Origin: Siphonodentalium dalli
Lineage: Eukaryota; Mollusca; Scaphopoda; Gadilida; Siphonodentaliidae
NCBI GenBank assembly: GCA_032622095.1
Contig: CP136063.1
Location: 273,969,426-274,033,425 of the forward strand
Direction of reading: 5' to 3'
DNA length: 64,000 bases
Part shown: positions 12,001 to 24,300 of the stretch, one piece after another
How the letters are laid out: each line of letters starts with the position of its first letter
Numbering within the stretch: position 1 is the first letter of the stretch
Program-made: the position numbers and the translations under genes
Notes under the pieces: model-generated
What the model saw: only the letters and a program-made list of their open reading frames with translations
Database searches by the model: none
What the model was told of the DNA's origin: nothing

Positions 12001-14060
12001 TTTATTTGTAACATACCATGAACAAGAATAACAATGGACGGTCTTTATTTGTAACATACCACGAATAGACTAACAATGAACGCTCTTCAATTGTAACATA
12101 CCAGGAATAGACTAACAATGAACGCTCTTTATTTGTAACATACCAGGAATAGACTAACAATGAACGCTCTTTATTTGTAACATACCCGGGATAGACCAAC
12201 AAAAAACGCTCTTTATTTGTAATATACCATGAATAGACTAACAATGAACGTTCTTTATTTGTAACATACCATGAATAAACTAACAATGAACGTTCTTTAT
12301 TTGTAACATACCAGGAATAAGACAAACAATGAACGCTCTTTATTTGTAACATACCAGGAATAGTCTTACAATGAACGCTCTTTATTTGTAACATAACATG
12401 AATAGACTAGCAATGAACGCTCTTTATTTGTAACATACCAGGAATATAATAACAATGAATGCTCTTTATTTGTAACATACCAGGAATAGACTAACAATGA
12501 ACGCTCTTTATTTGGAACATACCATGAATAGACTAAAAATGAACGTTCTTTATTTGTAACATACCAGGAATAGAGTAACAATGAACGCTCTTTATTTGTA
12601 ACATACCATGAATAGACTAACAATGAACGCTCTTTATTTGTAACTTACCAGGAATAGACTAACAATGAACGTTCTTTATTTGTAACATACCAGGAATAGA
12701 CTAACAATGAGCGTTCTTTATTTGTAGCATATTAGGAGTAAGACTAACAATGAAAGTTCTTTATTTTTAACATACAATGAGTAAGACTAACAATGAACGC
12801 TCTATATTTGTAACATACCAGGCATAAGACTAACAATGAACGATCTTTATTTGTAACATACCATGAATATATTAACAATGAACGCTTCGTATGTGTATCA
12901 TACCGGGAATAAGACTAACAATGAACGCTCTTTATTTGTAACATACCATGAATAAGAATAACAATGGACGGTCTTTATTTGTAACATACCACTAATAGAC
13001 TAACAATGAACGCTCTTTAATTGTAACATACCAGGAATAGACTAACAATGAACGCTCTTTATTTGTAACATACCAGGAATAGACTAACAATGAACGCTCT
13101 TTATTTGTAACATACCAGGGATAGACTAACAATTTACGCTCTTTATTTGTAATATACCATGAATAGACTAACAATGAACGTTCTTTATTTGTAACATACC
13201 AGGAGTAAGACTAGCAATGAACACTCTTTATTTGTAACATACCAGGAGTAAGACTAACAATGAGCGTTCTTTATATGTAACATACCAGTAATATACTACC
13301 TATCAACGCTCTTTATATGTAACATACCAGGAGTAAGGCTAACAATGAGCGTTCTTTATTTTTAACATACCAGGAATAAGATTAACAATGAGCGATCTTT
13401 ATTTGTAACATACCATGAATTTTCTAACAAGGAACGCTCTTTATTGGTAATATACAATGAGTAGAGTAACAATGAACGCTCTTTATGTGTAATAAACCAG
13501 GAATAAGACTAACAATGCACGATCATTATTTGTAACATACCATGAATATACTAACAAGGAACGCTCTTTATTTGTAACATACCAGGAATAGACTAACAAT
13601 GAGCGTTCTTTATTGGTAACATACCAGGAGTAAGACTAACAATGAACGCTCTTTATTTAAAACATATCAGGAATAGGCTAACAATGAGCGTTCTTTATTT
13701 GTAACATACAAGGAGTAAGACTAACAATGAACGCTCTTTATTTGTAACAGACCAGGAATAGACTATATAACAATGAGCGTTATTTATTTGTAACAAACCA
13801 GGAATAGACTAACAATGAACACTCTTTATTTTTAACATACAATGTGTAAGACTAACAATGAACGCTCTTTATTTGTAACATACCAGGAATAAGACTAACA
13901 ATGAACGATCTTTATTTGTAACATGCCATGAATATACTAACAAGGAACGCTCTTTATTTGTAACATACAATGATCAAGACTAACAATGAACGGTCTTTAT
14001 TGGTAACAAACAATACATAGACTAACAATGAACGCTCTTTATGTGTAACATACCAGGAAT

Positions 14061-17000
14061 AAGACTACCAATGGACGTTCTTTGTTGGTTACATACCAGG
14101 AATAGACTAACAATAAACGCTCTTTGTTTGTAACATACCAGGAATAGACTAACAATGAACGCTCTTTATTTGTAACATACCAGGAATAAGACTAACAATG
14201 AATGATCTTTATTGGTAACATACCAGGAATAGACTAACAATGAACGCTCATTATTGGTTATTTACCATGAGGTGACTAACAGAGAACGCTCTTTATTTGT
14301 AACATACCATGAATAAGACTAACAATGGACGTTCTTTGTTGGTTACATACCAGGAATAGACTAACAATGAACGCTCTTTATTTGTAACATACCAGGAATA
14401 AGACTAACAATGAGCGTTCTTTATTTGTAACATACCAGGAATAGACTAACAATGAACGCTCTTTATTTGTAACATACCAGGAATAGACTAACAATGGGCA
14501 TTCTATATTGGTAACATACCAGCAGTAAGACTAACAATGAACGCTCTTTATTTATAACATACCAGGAATAGACTAACAATGAGCGTTCTTCATTTGTAAC
14601 ATACCAGGAGTAAGACTAACAATGAACGCTCTTTATTTTTAACATACCAGGAATAGACTATATAGCAATGAGCGTTCTTTATTTGTAACATACTAGGAAT
14701 AGACTAACAATGAACGCTCTTTATTTGTAACATACCAGGAATAGACTAACAATGAACGTTCTTTATTTGTAACATACCTGGAATAAGACTAACAATGGAC
14801 GTTCTTTATTTGTAACATACCAGGAATAGACTAACAATGAGCGTTCTTTATTTGTAACATACCAGGAATAAGACTAGCAATGAACGTTCTGTATTTGTAA
14901 CATACCAGGAATAGACTAGCAATGAATGCTCTTTATTTGTAACATACCAGGAATAGACTAACAATGGACGTTCTTTATTTGTAACATACCAGGAATAGAC
15001 TAACAATGGACGTTCTTTATGTGTAACATACCAGGAATAGACTAACAATGAGCGTTCTTTATTTGTATCATACCAGGAATAAGACCAACAATGGACGTTC
15101 TTTATTTGTAACATATCAGGAATAGACTATCAATGGACACTCTTTATTTGTAACGTACCAGGAATATACTAGCAATGAACGCTCTTTGTTTGTAACATAC
15201 CATGAATAGACTAGCAATGAACGCTTTTTATTTGTTACATACAAGTAATAGACTAAAAATGAGCGTTCGTTATTTGTAACATACCATGAATAGACTAACA
15301 ATGAACGCTCTTTATTTGTAACATACCAGGAATAGACTAGCAATGAACGCTCTTTATGTGTAACATACCAGGAATATACTAACAATGATCGTTCTTTATT
15401 TGTAACATACCATGAATATACTAGCAATGAGCGTTCTTTATTTGTAACATACCAGGAATAGACTAACAATGAACGCTCTTTATTTGTAACATACCAGGAA
15501 TAGACTAACAATGAGCGTTCTTTATTTGTAACATACCAGGAATAGACTAACAATGAGCAGTCTGTGTTGGTTACATACCACGAATAAGACTAGCAATGAA
15601 CGCACTTTATTTGTAACATACCAGGAATAGATTAGCAATGAACGCTCTTTATTTGTAACATACCAGGAATAGACTAACAATGAACGCTCTGTATTTGTAA
15701 CATACCAGTAATAGATAAACAATTAACGCTCTTTATTTGTAACATACCAGGAATAAGACTAACAATGAACGCTCATTATTGGTATGTGAATGATCTTTAT
15801 TTGTAACATACCATGAATAAGACTAACAATGGACGTACTTTGTTGGTTACATACCAGGAATAAGACAGGCAATGAACGCTCTTTATTTGTAACATACCAT
15901 GAATAAGACTAGCAATGGACGTTCTTTGTTGGTTAAATACCAGGAATAAGACTAGCAATGAACGCTCTTTATTTGTAACATACCAGGAGTAAGACTAACA
16001 ATGAACGCTCTTTATTTGTAACTTACCAAGAGTAAGACTAACGATGGACGTTCTTTGTTGGTTACATACCAGAAATAAGACTAGCAATGAACGCTCTTTA
16101 TTTTTAACATACCATGAATAAGACTAACAATGGACGTTCTGTGTTGGTTACATACCAGGATTAAGACTAGCAATGAACGCTCTTTATTTGTAACATACAA
16201 TGAGTAAGACTAACTATGAACGCGCTTTATTTGTAACATACCAGGAATAAACCAACAATGGACGTTCTTTGTTGGTTACATACCAGGAATAGATTAACAG
16301 TGAACGCTCTTTATTTGTAACATACCATGAATAAGACTAACAATGGACGTTCTTTGTTGGTTACATACCAGGAGTAAGACTATCAATGAGCGTTCTTTAT
16401 TTGTAACATACAAGGAATAGACTAACAATGAACGCTCTTTATTAGTAACATACCAGGAATAAGACTAACAATGAGCGTTCGCTATTTGTAACATACCAGG
16501 AATAAGACTAACAATGAGCGTTCTTTATTTGTAACATACCATGACTAAGACTGACAATGAACGGTATTTATTGGTAACATACAATGAGTAGACTTACAAT
16601 GAACGCTCTTTATGTGTAACATACCAGGAATAAGACTAACAATGAACGATCTTTATTTGTAACATACCATGAATATACTAACAAGGAACGCTCTTTATTT
16701 CTAACATACCATGACTAATACTAACAATGAACGGTCTTATTTTTAACATACAATGAGTAAGACTAACATTGAACGCTCTGTATTTGTAACATACCAGGCA
16801 TAAGACTAACAATGAACGATCTTTATTTGTAACATACCATGAATATACTAACAATGAACGCTTTTTATGTGTATCATACCAGGAATAAGACTAACAATGA
16901 ACGCTCTTTATTTGTAACATACCATGAACAAGAATAACAATGGACGGTCTTTATTTGTAACATACCACGAATAGACTAACAATGAACGCTCTTCAATTGT

Positions 17001-18966
17001 AACATACCAGGAATAGACTAACAATGAACGCTCTTTATTTGTAACATACCAGGAATAGACTAACAATGAACGCTCTTTATTTGTAACATACCCGGGATAG
17101 ACCAACAAAAAACGCTCTTTATTTGTAATATACCATGAATAGACTAACAATGAACGTTCTTTATTTGTAACATACCATGAATAAACTAACAATGAACGTT
17201 CTTTATTTGTAACATACCAGGAATAAGACAAACAATGAACGCTCTTTATTTGTAACATACCAGGAATAGTCTTACAATGAACGATCTTTATTTGTAACAT
17301 AACATGAATAGACTAGCAATGAACGCTCTTTATTAGTAACATACCAGGAATATAATAACAATGAATGCTCTTTATTTGTAACATACCAGGAATAGACTAA
17401 CAATGAACGCTCTTTATTTGGAACATACCATGAATAGACTAAAAATGAACGTTCTTTATTTGTAACATACCAGGAATAGAGTAACAATGAACGCTCTTTA
17501 TTTGTAACATACCATGAATAGACTAACAATGAACGCTCTTTATTTGTAACTTACCAGGAATAGACTAACAATGAACGTTCTTTATTTGTAACATACCAGG
17601 AATAGACTAACAATGAGCGTTCTTTATTTGTAGCATATTAGGAGTAAGACTAACAATGAAAGTTCTTTATTTTTAACATACAATGAGTAAGACTAACAAT
17701 GAACGCTCTATATTTGTAACATACCAGGCATAAGACTAACAATGAACGATCTTTATTTGTAACATACCATGAATATATTAACAATGAACGCTTCGTATGT
17801 GTATCATACCGGGAATAAGACTAACAATGAACGCTCTTTATTTGTAACATACCATGAATAAGAATAACAATGGACGGTCTTTATTTGTAACATACCACTA
17901 ATAGACTAACAATGAACGCTCTTTAATTGTAACATACCAGGAATAGACTAACAATGAACGCTCTTTATTTGTAACATACCAGGAATAGACTAACAATGAA
18001 CGCTCTTTATTTGTAACATACCAGGGATAGACTAACAATTTACGCTCTTTATTTGTCATATACCATGAATAGACTAACAATGAACGTTCTTTATTTGTAA
18101 CATACCAGGAGTAAGACTAGCAATGAACACTCTTTATTTGTAACATACCAGGAGTAAGACTAACAATGAGCGTTCTTTATATGTAACATACCAGTAATAT
18201 ACTACCTATCAACGCTCTTTATATGTAACATACCAGGAGTAAGGCTAACAATGAGCGTTCTTTATTTTTAACATACCAGGAATAAGATTAACAATGAGCG
18301 ATCTTTATTTGTAACATACCATGAATTTTCTAACAAGGAACGCTCTTTATTGGTAATATACAATGAGTAGAGTAACAATGAACGCTCTTTATGTGTAATA
18401 AACCAGGAATAAGACTAACAATGCACGATCATTATTTGTAACATACCATGAATATACTAACAAGGAACGCTCTTTATTTGTAACATACCAGGAATAGACT
18501 AACAATGAGCGTTCTTTATTGGTAACATACCAGGAGTAAGACTAACAATGAACGCTCTTTATTTAAAACATATAAGGAATAGGCTAACAATGAGCGTTCT
18601 TTATTTGTAACATACAAGGAGTAAGACTAACAATGAACGCTCTTTATTTGTAACAGACCAGGAATAGACTATATAACAATGAGCGTTATTTATTTGTAAC
18701 AAACCAGGAATAGACTAACAATGAACGCTCTTTATTTTTAACATACAATGTGTAAGACTAACAATGAACGCTCTTTATTTGTAACATACCAGGAATAAGA
18801 CTAACAATGAACGATCTTTATTTGTAACATGCCATGAATATACTAACAAGGAACGCTCTTTATTTGTAACATACAATGATCAAGACTAACAATGAACGGT
18901 CTTTATTGGTAACAAACAATACATAGACTAACAATGAACGCTCTTTATGTGTAACATACCAGGAAT
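14061..18966 (+). repeat. HOR copy 2, 4906 bp
   Basis: This is the head-to-tail successor of 9027-14060. The offset is 5034 bp at first, 4992 bp after losing one 42-bp monomer (present at about 10520-10561 but absent near 15550), and 4906 bp after losing 86 bp (one exact A/B dimer present at about 11050-11170 but absent near 16050). Length changes are therefore whole repeat units. A few private substitutions are also visible. Confidence 0.92.
14651..14672 (+). repeat. 46-bp monomer variant with TATA insertion
   Basis: GACTATATAGCAATG carries four extra bases between GACTA and the next monomer. The same insertion (ending TAGC or TAAC) occurs near 3840, 5706, 8735, 9620, 13766, 18672, 19565, 22980, 28090, 36876, 43736, 47440, 54210, 58526 and 61165. 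It is useful as a register marker. I do not regard it as a promoter. Confidence 0.85.
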
Positions 18967-20391
18967 AAGACTACCAATGGACGTTCTTTGTTGGTTACAT
19001 ACCAGGAATAGACTAACAATAAACGCTCTTTGTTTGTAACATACCAGGAATAGACTAACAATGAACGCTCTTTATTTGTAACATACCAGGAATAAGACTA
19101 ACAATGAATGATCTTTATTGGTAACATACCAGGAATAGACTAACAATGAACGCTCATTATTGGTTATTTACCATGAGGTGACTAACAGAGAACGCTCTTT
19201 ATTTGTAACATACCACGAATAAGACTAACAATGGACGTTCTTTGTTGGTTACATACCAGGAATAGACTAACAATGAACGCTCTTTATTTGTAACATACCA
19301 GGAATAAGACTAACAATGAGCGTTCTTTATTTGTAACATACCAGGAATAGACTAACAATGAACGCTCTTTATTTGTAACATACCAGGAATAGACTAACAA
19401 TGGGCATTCTATATTGGTAACATACCAGCAGTAAGACTAACAATGAACGCTCTTTATGTATAACATACCAGGAATAGACTAACAATGAGCGTTCTTCATT
19501 TGTAACATACCAGGAGTAAGACTAACAATGAACGCTCTTTATTTTTAACATACCAGGAATAGACTATATAGCAATGAGCGTTCTTTATTTGTAACATACT
19601 AGGAATAGACTAACAATGAACGCTCTTTATTTGTAACATACCAGGAATAGACTAACAATGAACGTTCTTTATTTGTAACATACCTGGAATAAGACTAACA
19701 ATGGACGTTCTTTATTTGTAACATACCAGGAATAGACTAACAATGAGCGTTCTTTATTTGTAACATACCAGGAATAAGACTAGCAATGAACGTTCTGTAT
19801 TTGTAACATACCAGGAATAGACTAGCAATGAATGCTCTTTATTTGTAACATACCAGGAATAGACTAACAATGGACGTTCTTTATTTGTAACATACCAGGA
19901 ATAGACTAACAATGGACGTTCTTTATGTGTAACATACCAGGAATAGACTAACAATGAGCGTTCTTTATTTGTATCATACCAGGAATAAGACCAACAATGG
20001 ACGTTCTTTATTTGTAACATATCAGGAATAGACTATCAATGGACACTCTTTATTTGTAACGTACCAGGAATATACTAGCAATGAACGCTCTATGTTTGTA
20101 ACATACCATGAATAGACTAGCAATGAACGCTTTTTATTTGTTACATACAAGTAATAGACTAAAAATGAGCGTTCGTTATTTGTAACATACCATGAATAGA
20201 CTAACAATGAACGCTCTTTATTTGTAACATACCAGGAATAGACTAGCAATGAACGCTCTTTATGTGTAACATACCAGGAATATACTAACAATGATCGTTC
20301 TTTATTTGTAACATACCATGAATATACTAGCAATGAGCGTTCTTTATTTGTAACATACCAGGAATAGACTAACAATGAACGCTCTTTATTT
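18967..20391 (+). repeat. HOR copy 3, truncated by an inversion
   Basis: This begins like the two preceding units (offset 4906 bp from 14061) and is collinear to the middle of a monomer at 20391. There TTTATTTGT runs directly into reverse-orientation sequence instead of AACATACC. Only the first 1425 bp of the unit survive. Confidence 0.92.
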
Positions 20392-20405
20392 GTTTGTTAC
20401 AAATA
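20381..20405. other. Left breakpoint of inverted island 1
   Basis: Forward sequence ending TTTATTTGT at 20393 joins reverse sequence GTTTGTTACAAATAAATAG. Only about 2 bp (GT, 20392-20393) are shared by both sides, so the join looks like a microhomology or end-joining product, not homologous recombination at the monomer register. Islands 2 and 3 do not use this breakpoint; they extend about 1.1 kb further left. Confidence 0.85.
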
Positions 20406-21316
20406 AATAGCGTTCATTGTTAGTCTTACTCCTGGTATGTTACAAATAAAGAACGCTCATTGTTAGTCTATTCCTGGTATGTTACAAATAAAGAGCGTTC
20501 ATTGTTAGTCTTACTCCTGGTATGTTACCAATAAAGAACGCTAATTATTAGTATTTTCCTGGTATGTTACAAATAAAGAGCGTTCGATGTTAGTCTTACT
20601 CATTGTACGTTAAAAATAAAGACCGTTCATTGTTAGTCTTAGTCATGGTATGTTAGAAATAAAGAGCGCTCATTGTTAGTCTATTCCTGGTATGTTATAA
20701 ATAAAGAGCGTTCATTGGTAGTCTTACTCCTGGTATGTTAACAATAAAGAACGCTCATTGTTAGTATATTCCTGGTATGTTACAAATAAAGAGCGTTCAT
20801 TGTTAGTCTATTCCTGGTATGTTACAAATAAAGAACGCTCATTGTTAGTCTTATTCCTGGTATGTTACAAATAAAGAGCATTCATTGTTAGTCTATTCTT
20901 GGTATGTAACCAACAAAGAACGTCCATTGTTAGTCTTATTCATGGTATGTTACAAATAAAGAGCGTTCACTGTTAGTCACCTCCTGGTTAATAACCAATA
21001 ATGAGCGTTCATTGTTAGTCTATTCCTGGTATGTTACCAATACAGATCATTCATTGTTATTCGTATTCCTGGTATGTTACAAATAAAGAGCGTGCATTGT
21101 TAGTCTATTCCTGGTATGTTACAAATAAAGAGCGTTTATTGTTAGTCTATTCCTGGTATGTAACCAACAAAGAACGTCCATTGTTAGTCTTATTCCTGGT
21201 ATGTTACACATTAAGAGCGTTCATTGTTAGTCTATTAATTGTTTGTTACCAATAAAGACCGTTCATTGTTAGTCTTAGTCATGGTATGTTTCAAATAAAG
21301 TGCGTTCATTGTTAGT
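20392..21316 (-). repeat. Inverted satellite island 1 (925 bp)
   Basis: All landmarks appear as reverse complements (GGTATGTTACAAATAAAG, GTTAGTCTATTCC). The island is collinear with 34283-35207 at offset 13891, so it equals the right part of island 2. Read in reverse complement, it resembles the forward block around 14040-14900 (same order of the GGTGACTAACAG, GGACGTTC and TTTATAAC variants), but with visibly more differences than the forward copies show among themselves. The repeat-encoded open frame is on the plus strand here (21031-21255). Confidence 0.95.
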
Positions 21317-21331
21317 ATAAGACTAACAATG
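21307..21331. other. Right inversion breakpoint of island 1: 10-bp hairpin
   Basis: CATTGTTAGT, a 5-bp spacer ATAAG, then ACTAACAATG: perfect 10-bp arms. The symmetry arises because the orientation switch falls inside the monomer linker. The same 25 bp occur at 35198-35222 and 52536-52560. Confidence 0.95.
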
Positions 21332-24300
21332 GACGTTCTTTGTTGGTTACATACCAGGAGTAAGACTATCAATGAGCGTTCTTTATTTGTAACATACAAG
21401 GAATAGACTAACAATGAACGCTCTTTATTAGTAACATACCAGGAATAAGACCAACAATGAGCGTTCGCTATTTGTAACATACCAGGAATAAGACTAACAA
21501 TGAGCGTTCTTTATTTGTAACATACCATGACTAAGACTAACAATGAACGGTATTTATTGGTAACATACAATGAGTAGACTTACAATGAACGCTCTTTATG
21601 TGTAACATACCAGGAATAAGACTAACAATGAACGATCTTTATTTGTAACATACCATGAATATACTAACAAGGAACGCTCTTTATTTCTAACATACCATGA
21701 CTAATACTAACAATGAACGGTCTTATTTTTAACATACAATGAGTAAGACTAACATTGAACGCTCTGTATTTGTAACATACCAGGCATAAGACTAACAATG
21801 AACGATCTTTATTTGTAACATACCATGAATATACTAACAATGAACGCTGTTTATGTGTATCATACTAGGAATACGACTAACAATGAACGCTCTTTATTTG
21901 TAACATACCATGAACAAGAATAACAATGGACGGTCTTTATTTGTAACATAACACGAATAGACTAACAATGAACGCTCTTCAATTGTAACATACCAGGAAT
22001 AGACTAACAATGAACGCTCTTTATTTGTAACATACCAGGAATAGACTAACAATGAACGCTCTTTATTTGTAACATACCAGGGATAGACCAACAATTAACG
22101 CTCTTTATTTGTAATATACCATGAATATACTAACAAGGCACGCTCTTTATTTGTAACATACAAGTAGTAAGACTAACAATGAACGCTCTTTATTTGTAAC
22201 ATACCAGGAATAGACTAAATAACAATGAGCGTTATTTATTTGTAACAAACCAGGAATAGACTAACAATGAACGCTCTATATTTTTAACATACAATGTGTA
22301 AGACTAACAATGAACGCTCTTTATTTGTAACATACCAGGAATAAGACTAACAATGAACGATCTTTATTTGTAACATACCATGAATATACTAACGAGGAAC
22401 GCTCTTTATTTGTAACATACAATGACAAAGACTAACAATGAACGGTCTTTATTGGTAACAAACAATACATAGACTAACAATGAACGCTCTTTATGTGTAA
22501 CATACCAGGAATAAGACTACCAATGGACGTTCTTTGTTGGTTACATACCAGGAATAGACTAACAATAAACGCTCTTTGTTTGTAACATACCAGGAATAGA
22601 CTAACAATGAACGCTCTTTATTCGTAACATACCAGGAATAAGACTAACAATGAATGATCTTTATTGGTAACATACCAGGAATAGACTAACAATGAACGCT
22701 CATTATTGGTTATTTACCAGGAGGTGACTAACAGTGAACGCTCTTTATTTGTAACATACCATGAATAAGACTAACAATGGACGTTCTTTGTTGGTTACAT
22801 ACCAGGAATAGACTAACAATGGGCATTCTATATTGGTAACATACCAGGAGTAAGACTAACAATGAACGCTCTTTATTTATAACATACCAGGAATAGACTA
22901 ACAATGAGCGTTCTTCATTTGTAACATACCAGGAGTAAGACTAACAATGAACGCTCTTTATTTTTAACATACCAGGAATAGACTATATAGCAATGAGCGT
23001 TCTTTATTTGTAACATACTAGGAATAGACTAATAATGAACGCTCTTTATTTGTAACATACCAGGAATAGACTAACAATGAACGTTCTTTATTTGTAACAT
23101 ACCTGGAATAAGACTAACAGTGGACGTTCTTTATTTGTAACATACCAGGAATAGACTAACAATGAGCGTTCTTTATTTGTAACATACCAGGAATAAGACT
23201 AGCAATGAACGTTCTGTATTTGTAACATACCAGGAATAGACTAGCAATGAACGCTCTTTATTTGTAACATACCAGGAATAAGACTAAAAATGGACGTTCT
23301 TTATTTGTAACATACCAGGAATAAGACTAACAATGGACGTTCTTTATTTGTAATTTACCAGGAATAAACAAACAATGAGCGTTCTTTATTTGTAACATAC
23401 CTGGAATAAGACTAGCAATGAACGTTCTTTATTTGTAACATACCAGGAATAGACTAGCAATGAACGCTCTTTATTTGTAACATACCAGGAATAGACTAAC
23501 AATGGACGTTCTTTATTTGTAACATACCAGGAATAGACTAACAATGAGCGTTCTTTATTTGTAACATACCAGGAATAAGACCAACAATGGACGTTCTTTA
23601 TTTGTAACATATCAGGAATAGACTATCAATGGACACTCTTTATTTGTAACGTACCAGGAATAGACTAGCAATGAACGCTCTTTGTTTGTAACATACCATG
23701 AATAGACTAGCAATGAACGCTTTTTATTTGTTACATACATGTAATAGACTAAAAATGAGCGTTCGTTATTTGTAACATACCAGGAATATACTAACAATGA
23801 TCGTTCTTTATTTGTTACATACCATGAATATACTAGCAATGGGCGTTCTTTATTTGTAACATACCAGGAATAGACTAACAATGAACGCTCTTTATTTGTA
23901 ACATACCAGGAATAGACTAACAATGAGCGTTCTTTATTTGTAACATACCAGGAATAGACTAACAATAAACGCTCTTTATTTGTAACAATACCAGGAATAG
24001 ACTAACAATGAGCATTCTGTGTTGGTTACATACCACGAATAAGACGAGCAATGAACGCACTTTATTTGTAACATACCAGGAATAGATTAGCAATGAACGC
24101 TCTTTATTTGTAACATACCAGGAATAGACTAACAATGAACGCTCTGTATTTGTAACATACCAGGAATAGATAAACAATTAACGCTCTTTATTTGTAACAT
24201 ACCAGGAATAAGACTAACAATGAACGCTCATTATTGGTATGTGAATGATCTTTATTTGTAACATACCAGGAATAAGACTAACAATGAACGCTCATTATTG

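Larger units (their letters stand above)
9027..14060 (+). repeat. HOR copy 1, 5034 bp (reference unit)
   Basis: This is the most complete head-to-tail unit; the next copy starts at 14061 with the same ACCAATGGACG variant. Sub-blocks in order are: mixed monomers 9027-9813; a nearly pure run of 42-bp monomers 9814-10630; a half-deleted monomer at 10789; an 86-bp dimer sub-array about 10829-11475; an ordered divergent block 11485-12000; a pure 42-bp run 12000-12720; and mixed 42/43-bp monomers to the end. Confidence 0.92.

Noticed and set aside
14651-14672. TATATA variant as a promoter
   Set aside because: A 4-bp insertion in one monomer type, copied with the HOR. Nothing downstream could be its transcript.
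20022-20375. 84-bp deletion in HOR copy 3, suggested by a shorter open stretch
   Set aside because: Offsets stay at 4906 bp up to 20391. The stretch is short because the inversion junction cuts it, not because of an internal deletion.
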